Below are positions 34,153-43,982 of a stretch of DNA of 64,000 nt, in pieces. The stretch spans positions 24,510,685-24,574,684 of the forward strand of contig CP141140.1 of assembly GCA_035235625.1 (NCBI GenBank), in the 5' to 3' direction. The translations under genes and the position numbers were made by a program. Each line of letters starts with the position of its first letter. The stretch's first letter is position 1. The notes beneath the pieces are model-generated. The model was not told the DNA's origin, searched no databases, and saw only the letters and a program-made list of their open reading frames with translations. The stretch is from Saururus chinensis. Lineage: Eukaryota; Streptophyta; Magnoliopsida; Piperales; Saururaceae.

Positions 34153-34533
34153 CGTAAGGGATGATTGATCGTTCATGTTACTATTCAAACAATATCGATG
34201 ATCGATCAATCATTTGATGCACAGATCAATCTATGGGGTTATTGGAACTAGACAGAAATGCAAGTGATCGATTCATCAAAGCATCTAATCAGTCGTGAAG
34301 GCTACTGGATAATTTCTGATTGACTGCTTTTGGAACCTCTATTGATCGCTCGACGTACTATACTATGTTATGTATATTGTAGAATAGGTGATTGATCACA
34401 ACCAGCTATCGATCATTTTTTTATAGTACTGTTGCGAAATTCCACACCTATCTTTTGGTTTTTTCAAGCTATGAACTCTTTATTAATATGCTTCAATATA
34501 GAATTCATTTGTAGGTTCATGCAATCTTCATCA
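34153..34533 (-). repeat. 3' LTR of gypsy element C
   Basis: About 380 bases, very rich in TGATCGATCA-type words. On the minus strand it begins TGATGAAGATTG directly after a purine stretch CTAGGAAGAA. Left boundary is by alignment to the other LTR and is approximate. Confidence 0.5.
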
Positions 34534-35584
34534 TTCTTCCTAGGTGAAAGAAAACTGGACCTTGAATTTTGAAAGAATGAATTGATATTCAGGGAATGCT
34601 CATGCCAATTGTCCTATTAAAAACTTGTAAACCCTAAATAGCAAGAAGTAAAGACTCACATATAGTAGCATCTTAACCTGGAGGCTTTTGAAGTTTCAAA
34701 TAGGATTCTATAGCAAAAAACATCATTTGTCCAATGTCATGGTGAAAATATATAATATGTACGTGTGGTAATCAACCCATGACAGTTCATGCCTTGAAAT
34801 AGCGAATGTGGACAAAATAAATCTTCTAATAGTGCCTTCTTGAACACAGTTGATCTTATGCATATTATAAAAATCAATGCTCAAGACAATAAAATCAGTA
34901 TTTAAAAAAATTACTAGGAAGAAAAACAATTTGATCACATTAATGCATATGATAACCATTTCTCCTTGGGGCGAAACCAAATGCTGTTTCAAGAATAAAA
35001 TATATTATATTATGACTGTTATAAACCCTACAAATAAAGTAATGTGATTGCAAAACCATATCATGCCTATCTTGGACAACATTAACTTGTTGACAATATC
35101 CCATAGGTGATTTTACAATCCACTCCAATTATTGTAGTAAAAAAAAATCTTGATGTAGTTGCAAATCTTTCAATAAAAGGAATGTAAAAACAATAATGGT
35201 ATAATTGTGGTTTAGTGGTGAATGTAACTTTGGCATCAACAATAACTCTTGTTCTAGCTTTGCTTGCATAACTACATGTCATCCTACAGTTCGGACACGA
35301 GTACATTACATGATATAATATGTGGCTCTTCATCTTAGAGGGGAAGGAGATTGAAATCAAACCCCCTCTTACACAATAAGAGTTGGACAGCATATATTTT
35401 AAGAGTCGGGGGTATTAAATAAATAACTTGAAGCATCTACAAAGGGTGCTCAACCATGAACTTAGTCTTGGCAATATATCTACGAGCAACAACATCAACC
35501 AAATCCTCCGTGTCATTAATTCCTATAACACGTCCTCCACAATGTTGAGGTGGTATGTTGGACATGCATAGGATCACCGTTTGA

Positions 35585-35964
35585 TGTAGGGTGGATAGTG
35601 ATAAGAATCATCTTGCTTCAATGATTGATCAATTGATTGATGCACCCATTGAACGATAAAGTTTTTAGAACATGACAATATGGCAAACAATCAATCCATT
35701 GAAGCATCCAATCGATCGTGAAAGTCGTTGGACAATGTCCAAATGATTGCTCTTGGAACTCTAGGCATTAAACTCTGCGAAGCGTACTCGAGAATAGGCA
35801 GTCGATCCCCAACAACTAGCGATCGATCAATGATAGTAATGTTGCAAAACTCCAAGCCAATCTTCAAGCTTCTTTAAGATATGAACCACTTTATTAATTT
35901 GTTTCAATATAGAATTTATTTGTATGCTCATATAAGCATTTGTAGGTTCATACGGTCTTCATGA
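35585..35964 (-). repeat. 5' LTR of gypsy element C
   Basis: Starts TGTAGGGTGGATAG on the plus strand, like the TGTAGGGCTGG of element A, and aligns with 34153-34533 throughout with many differences. Confidence 0.5.
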
Positions 35965-36734
35965 ATATGCTATAATAAATCAATGTTTTAAAAATTGGGC
36001 CTGGCCAACCGGTCAAACCTGGTAAACTCAGATCCAATTTTTGGGTCAACACATCAACTATAAAAATTGGGTCGAATCCGAAAAACAAACCGTAATAAAT
36101 TTTCTAATACTTTTATGTCTATAAAGAGTTGTAATGTTTTTATATTTATTTAATTACAAAATATCCATTAAGTTACAACATTTTAACCCAAGGGTATATT
36201 CCCTCCATCCTGAAAAAATGTGCAACCTATGAAAAAATTTATCCAGAACTAAGTGTCTCATTTGATAAGTGCATTACGTGCTTGCTCAGTTTATAAACAT
36301 TTTTTTTATTTCCCATGTTTTTAAATACTCTTTCGGCGGTCTCAAACTAGAAGCTATTTATAATTTTTTAAAATGAACTTAAATACTCTCATTGTAGTTT
36401 ATTTTGAAAAACCTTAATATAGGACAGAGGATATAGTCGTTATCAACTTTTTTTGTGTGTCCATGAATATTACACGACTTAAACATTTGATTTTTTTTTA
36501 AATGAGACGCAAATTTCTATATAAACAATAGAAATATAAATATTCTTATATCGATAAGCTGTTGGGAAAGAGAACCACTATCCTTTCAGGAAACATGGCT
36601 TTGAATTTTCCCCGTCAAGATACGAACGGGAATATTTCTAGCAGACGCGCTTCCTGGAAGAAGTGTAGCTTCGAAAGAATACAAAATATAAAGGAGGAGA
36701 ACTGGTCTAGAGATCTGCAGATAACCAAGAAACC
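35965..36734 (+). other. Upstream region of NLR1
   Basis: The far part (about 36190-36440) contains MITE-like pieces (ATTCCCTCCATCC, AATATAGGACAGAGGATA). The last 120 bases before the ATG match the leader of NLR2 (CCTGGAAGAAGTGTAGCTTC; GATAACCAAGAAACCATG), so the promoter-proximal zone belonged to the duplicated unit. A TATAAA at 36687-36692 is only about 45 bases from the ATG and would leave a very short leader. Confidence 0.4.
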
Positions 36735-39425
36735 ATGACGGATAATGCGCTCGCCTCTGTCGCCGGAGGTACAGCGCAGGGATTGGTGGTCTTCCTTATA
36801 GAACTGATCACGAGAGAAGTGAAATTGTTAAGTGAAGTCCACGAAGTGATCAGCAAGATCAGTTCCGAGCTGCAGATTGTCGGATCCTTCTTAGAGAATG
36901 ATGCCACAAGAGGAAAAAGCCCCGACGCATCAAAAGTATGGAAGGCACAAGTCAGGGACGCTGCTTACGACGGCCAGGATGTCATCGACGAGTTCATGTA
37001 CTTCATAGCCAAAACCCCGCCCAAATTGTTCATCGGCGCCCGCAAAGGCATGTATGAATTAATAAAAGCCGGCGAGAGGCACCGGATAGCTGATCGAGCG
37101 AATCGAATTTTAACCAAGTTCAGAGGCATCTCAGATAATGCAGAGAGGTATGGCCTCCGAAGGGCTGATTCGGGCGAGAGCTCGAGAAGTAATCACGTCC
37201 ATGAGAGAAGGCGGGCTGAGGCAGAACGTTCGGCGTTTCCCAGCAATGAAGACCACTGCCCAGTGGGGATTGAGGGCCAAGTGGACCGGCTGGTAAGCTG
37301 GCTTGTGGAGGAGGCCGACCCCGATCTGATTGCTGTGAAGGGGATGGGTGGTTTGGGCAAAACCACCCTCGTGGGCAATGCCTACTGTCGGGTCAAGGAC
37401 GAGTTCAAGGGCGAGTTTGACTATTATGCTTGGGTGCCTGTCTCCCAGGAGGACAAAGCCAGTGACATACTGCGAAGGTTGATCAAGGAGCTAATGGATC
37501 GGCCGTCACACCCTCGTCTCGACCACCATGGCGCAGAGTACATAGATCTTGCTAAAGAGCTACAAACCCTTTTGGGCACAGGGAGGTACCTGGTTGTCTT
37601 GGATGATGTGTGGGATCCGGATCTGTGGCGTGACATAGAATTTGCACTGCCACATAATGGAAGAAGAAGTCGGGTCATTGTTACAACTCGCAAGGATGTA
37701 GTCGTTTCATCGCTGGGAGGCAAAGCGAGAGTCTTTCCGGTTCAGCTTCTCAGCTTTCAACATGCCCGGGAGCTCTTCAGCAAGGTAGCATTTCGAGACA
37801 GCGCTTGCCCTCAAGTTATGGTGAAAATGGTGGAAGCCATAGTGACGAAGTGCGATGGGCTGCCACTTGCGATCGTGGCCATGGCTGAGTTGATGCGTTC
37901 TAGGGCCAGTGCAACGCAGCTGGAATGGAAGAAGACCGGAGAAAGCCTTGGATGGCATCTGACCAGCAACAAAAAGCTTCAAACGGCGAAGGAGATGTTG
38001 TTGTTGAGCTTCAACGAATTACCTTACCAGCTTAAGCATTGCTTCTTATACTTCAGCACTTTTCCTGAGAATTACGCTGTCAAGAAGAGAAGGCTGATTC
38101 GGCTTTGGATGGCGGAAGGCTTTGTAATTGTGGAGGAACACGATGGAGGGGCACCGGAAGACAGGGCTGAGTCTTACCTTGAGGAGCTTGTTAGCAGAAA
38201 TTTGATTCAGGCTGCGGAGAAACCTCATGAACGACCCAAAACATACAGGATGCACAATGTTATGCGTGAGTTGGCCGTCTTGGTTGCAAAGCAAGAGAAG
38301 TTTCTCTCAGTGTTCAACGGAAACCAAGCTAAGCCGTGTTGTCAAGCTCGTCGCCTATCAATACATAAAAGATGCGAAAACATTTCGAATTGCTCAGGTG
38401 AGTCCCGTCTTTGCTCCATTTTCAGTTTTGATAAAAGTTCGAGTTTGTTGGACTCAATGAGAGGAATTTGGTCTCACTTCAAACTAGTTAAGGTTTTGGA
38501 CCTAGAAGGATCTCGAATTCAGTGTGTCCCTGATGGACTGATCGAGCTTTTCAATTTAACGTACTTGAACTTAAGGAGAACGGGAGTGACTGACGTCCCC
38601 AAAGGCTTGAAAAGGCTGCTCAATCTTGAGACTTTGGATTTGCGGGATACAAGACTAGACAAGTTATCGTTTAAAATAGAAAGTCTTCAAAAACTGCGTC
38701 ATCTCCTGGTTAGAGCCCTAGGTGATTCAGGTAAGGTCATGTCTACAATGGGCGTGTCAGCTCCTAAAGGATTATGTCAATTAAAAACTTTACAAACACT
38801 GTCCTATGTCAGAGCAGATGAGTCAGTTGTGATGAATGTGGGAAGTTTGACTCAGTTGAAAAAATTAGGGATTACACATGTGAAAGAAGATGATGGAGCA
38901 AGTCTGTGCTGCTCTATAAAGAAGATGAAAAATCTACGCCACCTCTCTATAGCGGCAGCAGACAAGGAGGTGCTTAACTTGAACGAGCTCTCTCCACCAC
39001 CACGGTTCATCCAAAAGCTTGTCCTCTTGGGGCACTTAAGGCAGCTGCCCTCGTGGATTGTCCACCTTGAAGACCTTTCACATCTGTGCCTACGCTCCTC
39101 TCACCTGACCCAAGACCCACTTCCTTCCTTGCAGTATCTGCCTCACCTGGAAGAGCTTGAACTCTGCGATGCTTATGTGGGGAAACAGCTGGTTTTTCGA
39201 GCAGGATCGTTCCGAGCACTTAGGTATCTTCGGCTGTGGGACCTCTGTAACTTAGAGGAAGTACATATAGAAATCGGTGGATTGGTGTGCATCAGACAAT
39301 TTCAACTCGTGAACTGTAAGCAAATGAAAATGGTCCCAACGGGGATGGAGTACATGCACCAGTTTTCACTGGATGTAGCTGATATGTCTGCGGACTTCGG
39401 CGCGAGCATGACATGTCCACCTTGA
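36735..39425 (+). CDS. NLR1, RPM1-like CC-NB-ARC-LRR immune receptor
   Basis: A complete single-exon gene of 896 residues. The Rx-type coiled-coil domain (about 1-165) has the EDVID motif in the form QDVIDEF (81-87). The NB-ARC domain holds the P-loop GMGGLGKTT (203-211), kinase-2 LVVLDDVWD (286-294), RNBS-B SRVIVTTR (312-319), GLPLAIV (375-381) and RNBS-D LKHCFLYFSTFP (433-444). The motif normally reading MHD is MHN (506-508). Leucine-rich repeats run from about 580 to 870, e.g. LFNLTYLNLRRTGVTDVP. Proteins of this class bind ADP/ATP in the cytoplasm or at membranes and trigger immune cell death on sensing a pathogen effector; the target of this one cannot be inferred. Length and domain order are normal. 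The start is fixed by alignment with NLR2. It is GC-richer than its surroundings. The paralogue NLR2 lies 25.7 kb downstream on the same strand. Confidence 0.95.
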   Translation: MTDNALASVAGGTAQGLVVFLIELITREVKLLSEVHEVISKISSELQIVGSFLENDATRGKSPDASKVWKAQVRDAAYDGQDVIDEFMYFIAKTPPKLFIGARKGMYELIKAGERHRIADRANRILTKFRGISDNAERYGLRRADSGESSRSNHVHERRRAEAERSAFPSNEDHCPVGIEGQVDRLVSWLVEEADPDLIAVKGMGGLGKTTLVGNAYCRVKDEFKGEFDYYAWVPVSQEDKASDILRRLIKELMDRPSHPRLDHHGAEYIDLAKELQTLLGTGRYLVVLDDVWDPDLWRDIEFALPHNGRRSRVIVTTRKDVVVSSLGGKARVFPVQLLSFQHARELFSKVAFRDSACPQVMVKMVEAIVTKCDGLPLAIVAMAELMRSRASATQLEWKKTGESLGWHLTSNKKLQTAKEMLLLSFNELPYQLKHCFLYFSTFPENYAVKKRRLIRLWMAEGFVIVEEHDGGAPEDRAESYLEELVSRNLIQAAEKPHERPKTYRMHNVMRELAVLVAKQEKFLSVFNGNQAKPCCQARRLSIHKRCENISNCSGESRLCSIFSFDKSSSLLDSMRGIWSHFKLVKVLDLEGSRIQCVPDGLIELFNLTYLNLRRTGVTDVPKGLKRLLNLETLDLRDTRLDKLSFKIESLQKLRHLLVRALGDSGKVMSTMGVSAPKGLCQLKTLQTLSYVRADESVVMNVGSLTQLKKLGITHVKEDDGASLCCSIKKMKNLRHLSIAAADKEVLNLNELSPPPRFIQKLVLLGHLRQLPSWIVHLEDLSHLCLRSSHLTQDPLPSLQYLPHLEELELCDAYVGKQLVFRAGSFRALRYLRLWDLCNLEEVHIEIGGLVCIRQFQLVNCKQMKMVPTGMEYMHQFSLDVADMSADFGASMTCPP

Positions 39426-40299
39426 CATGTAGAAGGCTTTCGAATCAGGTATTTTCATGATCAGTATCTTCCGAATTTATGTATGGGTTTCAGCTTTATT
39501 CATTTATTACAAATACATCCCCCTGTAACATTTAATTGTAAAATTTTTCTGACTTTATGGGGATTCTCAATATCCTTGCCTTTTTTTCATTCCTGCGGTC
39601 CTAGTTTAACAGTCCTAACTGGTTATTTTGGGGTTTTAATTAGGACCGTGAAAGTGGAACGCGGGTAGAATAAGGATTAGGGTAGTTTCACGAGGGCAAA
39701 AGCTTTTCAAAATTAAACGATGATAATAATGTCCACAGAGATCATAATGTAAAACATATTCTAAAAAGAGAAGGGGAAGAGGGCCGAAGAAATCAATAGC
39801 ATGAACAATGATTAATGGCAAAATATCTGAGTGATGCATGTATTTGCAGCAAAGTAAGCTTTGTTAAGACAAAACAACTTAGGATCTACAACAATATTCG
39901 GATACAATAAGGGAACACCCAAGATTTAAGGTGGTGTTAACCTCCGGTCACACACAAATTTATTATTAATTATAAGAATGATAGAGGAGAAAATTATAAA
40001 TATGAAACTCTCAAACCCTCTTAATTCCACGAAGCATAAACTTTTTACAATTCTTCAACTAAAACCTCTCTCACTCATCCCTAGGGCTATAAGAGCCCTT
40101 AAATGCCCCATGAGTAGGGGTGGCAGCAGGTCAACCTGGCCCGAGCCCACTACGGGCCACAACCAACTTAAAGGGGGATGTGTGTCGGTCTGCTTGCCTC
40201 GCTCTGCCCATTTTTTTAAAAATGTGGTTGGCTTTATTGGCCCCCGACCCATCTATTCCCCCCCCCCCCCCCCCCCGCGGTTGCTTCAAGCATCCACGT
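39426..40299. other. Downstream of NLR1; weak retroelement trace and poly-C run
   Basis: The NLR1 3' UTR should lie in the first few hundred bases. On the minus strand near 39750-39800 a short stretch reads AIDFFGPLPLLF, faintly like the start of a gypsy integrase core (IDFMGPFP), too little for a firm call. At 40115 TAGGGGTGGCAGCAGGTC looks like a hAT-type end, without a recognised partner. A run of 19 C lies at 40258-40276, directly before the solo LTR. Confidence 0.35.
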
Positions 40300-42358
40300 T
40301 GTGACGCCCCGACCCAAAAATCGACCCGGCCAGGGGTCCGAAAGCGATAAAAACCAAACCCAGAACCAAGAGCGGCACACTCTAAGTACAAGAGTCTTCT
40401 CATTCTTCTACGCGCTATAGAACTTTAGCGCTCCATTGTGCGTAGACAAGAACTGGCCTAATTATATAACTAATTCGGACTGGGCCAACGTTGCCTTGCC
40501 GTTGGTTGCCTACGTACATATCGGATAACATCCACGATGTTACTCCGATACGATCGGATCCGGATATAGTTCTGCCTACTGGCTACTACAAACAACCGGC
40601 ATACCAAAAATACATATGTATAAAATACGTATCTCCGAATATTTAATCGGAGTTATACAAAAACCTGATAAAACACCGGCAACACATCTCGCTCTATCAT
40701 AGAGACGAGTACCACACAACCACCACAACATACCTCACTCTACCCCAGAGCAAGACCATCACATTCACATGTCTCGCTCCATCACTAAGCCGAGACTACA
40801 TGCATCACACGTCTCGCTATATCACTTAGCCGAGACCACACACACACAACACGTCTCTCTCTAACCCAGAGCGAGACGACACACATGCATGACATATAAG
40901 CAAAGCATATCATAATATAAACACACGCACAACCCATCTCTCTCTAACCCAGAGCGAGACTGCACACATCATAACATATACGCATAAAAGCATAGCATCG
41001 CACACATCATAACCAGCACATGTCGTTATAATTAAACTAGGAGATAGCAGTATCACGAGATAGCGGTATTCGGGAATCTCGTTGCTGGGCGTCCTCCCCC
41101 TCAGATCTGGAGATAGCAGACAGAGCCTCCTCTAGCCCCCACACGTTCTTCCCCTTGCACCGAAAGACAACCCGACCAACTCTCCCCTTTCCCGGAGACC
41201 TCGCTTTCTGCGCCCATGAGCGGTGGACAGAACCTCCCCTACTCGGGGTGTTCCTTCACACGTCGTGGCCCTTCGGTGGAGAACAGAGACTCCCCCACAT
41301 CGGGCCACTTCTCTTGATCTGGCCCGGTAACGGAGGACAAAGCCTCCTCTCTCACCGGGCCATCTCTCTCACTCTCGGGGCAGGAGGGTGGCGGATAGAG
41401 CCTCCTCTTGCCCCGGGTCGTTCCTCCCTTTTAGGAGCACCAACTCGAGGAATGGACCATGTCATTACGTAGATCACCCTCGAATTAGCTAGGAATGCCT
41501 CAAGAACGGAAGAAAACGAACTCCAAACGACTAGAAAAACTCTCCCAGAAAATGAATCCGGTATTTATAGGGGAAAGGCCGAGAGCGTACGAAATGCTCT
41601 CAGAGACATGCGCGCCACGCGTCGCGCGCCTGTGCGGCGCGTGACACTCTGTGCTCACCATGTGTCGCGCGACGCGCTGGCCGCGCGCTGCGCTCGCCAC
41701 ACGTCGTGCGATGCGCTAGCCGTGCGCGGCGCTCTCGGGCCGCGGTCGCGCCCTGCGTTGCGCGGGGCCCGGCCCCGCGCCGTGCGGGCACGACGCTCTG
41801 CTCCCTCATGTCGTGTGGGAGCCGGCCCGCGACGCGGGCCCCGTCCCGCGTACGTGAGGGACGACGCGCGGATGACCGCGTGTCGCGTGGGTCACCGCGC
41901 GGGCCCGTGGGCCCCCCGCCACGCCGCGCCGCGCGTCGGGCGGCGCGGCTGACGCCAGCTAATTTGTCCCTACTTGATTAAAATAATATTTTTATATATT
42001 ATTTTAATCCAAAATTATCTAAACTTCAACGCGCGATATCTTCTTACCCCGAAGTCGGAATCGCACATTCTACGCACCAATGGACTCATGTCGACGAGCC
42101 CTTCGAAATAAGACCACACATGGATAGGTTATCCCTCTCTTTTCAAGTGGGCCCCGCCCATGTGGCATACTTCCCGAGGCCGTAGCTTTCGCTCCCAGCT
42201 TCCGTTTTGCGCGTTCTTTGATTTGTCACGCTCGTTACTCCGAGCTCTACCCATCTACAGGGGTTTCATCCCTTGATACCCCCAACACTTAATCACAAAT
42301 TTACCGAATTACCCTTAACCCACCCGATTTAAGCATAATCAGAAAACGGGTCGTTACA
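40300..42358. mobile_element. Solo LTR of a large Ty3/gypsy (Del/Tekay-like) element
   Basis: It starts TGTGACGCCCCGACCC and ends GGGTCGTTACA. Start and end words of this kind (TG..ACGCCCCGA.., ..GGTCGTTACA) are typical of long LTRs of Del/Tekay-like gypsy elements. The flanks are CACGT (40295-40299) and CATGT (42359-42363), a 5-base target duplication with one difference. No internal region or second LTR is present, so this is what remains after recombination between two LTRs. Strand cannot be told from a solo copy. Confidence 0.7.
40690..41440. repeat. Internal repeats of the solo LTR
   Basis: Between 40690 and 40980 units of the type GTCTCGCT(C/A)..GAGAC recur four to five times, each a small inverted repeat (GTCTCGCTC / GAGCGAGAC). 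Between 41100 and 41420 about five units of roughly 60 bases recur around the phrase GGA(C/G)AGAGCCTCCTCT with GGGCC beside it. Confidence 0.6.
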
Positions 42359-42532
42359 CATGTAGCCCCCTCCGCCTTGCAGGCTGTGGCATGGTTGGCC
42401 AACTAGTGGGTATGTGGGCTGGCTCGTATCCCAAAGGGAGTGGAGTGGGCCTACGGGCCACCAAAAAACCTATGCCCAGCTCATCCTAGCACGCTGAATA
42501 TAGCTATTTGGAAAAGAAAATCCGAAAGTGAC

Positions 42533-43641
42533 TCATGTAGACCAATGGTCTGCACAAAGAAAATTAAAGAAAGAGCATATGAAAAATAATTAAAAGACAA
42601 GTAAAATTAATTAAATAGGCCATAACCTCTATATATTTATAGGCAATTAAACCTCATAACCCTAATGCTAATAAAACTCCTAATGAACTTTTAGCATAAG
42701 TCTAAGCCCAATAAAATCCTAATTACTCTAAAATATAATCACTAATAATTAAATTCTGGAATAATTTCAAGCAAAGTCTGGGCCTTTGGATGAATGGTGG
42801 TGGAACTGCAAAGTGGATTCTGGTGATCCTGGAGTTTGCGATTGAAGGAAAGACTAGATCTCCTCAAAGGGACAAGTTGCATAGGTGTTGACGGCGGAAG
42901 TGCCTGAAACGATGTGAAAAGATGCATGGCTTATTGCGGCCAACATAATGCTTCATTGAGATAGTCAAGTGGGATACAGGGTGGCATAAGGTCCTTTGAA
43001 ACTTTGAATGTCCAACAACTGTAGCTATGATGGATGATGGTGAGGAGAGTGCAATAGATGGTGGTGAAGGCACGGCTGCAGTGGAAAAGGGCTGTTCTGG
43101 TCGCTATTTCAATGGAGGAAGATGTGCTCGAAGGCTTGGATAAACCAGTTGCAAAGAGTTGATGGCAAGCATAAGTGATGCTAAGGCATCCATAACTTTG
43201 TAGAAATGGCGGTTGGTCTCATCTCGAAGCCCATCAAAATGGCGGCGCAATTCAAAAAGGTTGGTATCCATGACTGGGAGGGTAGGGAGGGTGTGTGTAG
43301 TATTAAGGAGCAAAACTGACCCTCAGCTACCAATGATGTAAACCGTTGGTCTACACAAGAAAAATTAAAGAAAAAATATAATAAAAATAATTAAAATATC
43401 ATTAAAATAAATTAAATTTTTAAAAATTTGAAATTAATTAAATAGGGCATAGCCCCTACATATTTCAGGCAATTAAGCCTCTTAATCCTAATGCTAATAA
43501 AACTCCTTATTGGAATGGACTTTTAACATAAACCTAAGCCCAATAAAATTCCAATTATTCTAAAATCCAATCACTAATAATTAAATCCTAATTATACTAC
43601 AATCTTAAAGGTGGACCCGACCCCTTGGGCTAGTCATAATA
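42533..43641 (-). mobile_element. Small non-autonomous LTR element
   Basis: Two direct repeats (about 42533-42765 and 43334-43600) share TGGTCTACACAAG/TGGTCTGCACAAAG, ATTAAAGAAA, CCTAATGCTAATAAAACTCC, TAAGCCCAATAAAAT and CACTAATAATTAAAT. Flanks show GTGAC (42528-42532 and 43642-43646). Beside the right repeat a minus-strand frame reads LRRHFDGLRDETNRHFYKVM, like a gag start of plant gypsy elements, and the minus-strand TTGGTAGCTGAGG there sits where a primer-binding site belongs. At 1.1 kb it lacks pol. Confidence 0.6.
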
Positions 43642-43724
43642 GTGACTAATCAGAAAGAGTCCAAATTGAAGCAAACCGTGTTTCTTCACACCGACTAATT
43701 GATTGACCGCACCTCATGATTAGA

Positions 43725-43950
43725 TTTTATATTTAAAAATTAATTTAAAAAATGAATAAGCATGTATTAGCGATGTATAAGTCGATACTTTGCTAATACT
43801 CAGTGGTATTAGCGACGTATCTACTACACGTCACTAATACCCAGTGGTATTAGCAACGTATAGACCTATACGTCGCTAATTCATGCTTATTCATTTTTTA
43901 ATTAATTTTTAAATAAAAATAAAAAGTAAATAAAATAAAAAATTTCCCCT

Positions 43951-43982
<32 letters not shown>

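Larger units (their letters stand above)
34153..35964 (-). mobile_element. Short gypsy element C, related to element A
   Basis: Direct repeats at about 34153-34533 and 35585-35964 act as LTRs (shared words GCTTCAATATAGAATT, TTTGTAGGTTCAT, GATCGATCA). On the minus strand a gag-like start MPPQHCGGRVIGINDTED lies just inside the right LTR (near 35555), as in element A, followed by VVARRYIAKTKFM. Between the LTRs there is only about 1 kb, too short for gag-pol, so the element is reduced and non-autonomous as well as old and broken. Confidence 0.55.

Noticed and set aside
36687-36692. TATAAA as the NLR1 TATA box
   Set aside because: Too close to the ATG for a normal leader and not kept in the otherwise similar NLR2 leader; left uncertain rather than listed.
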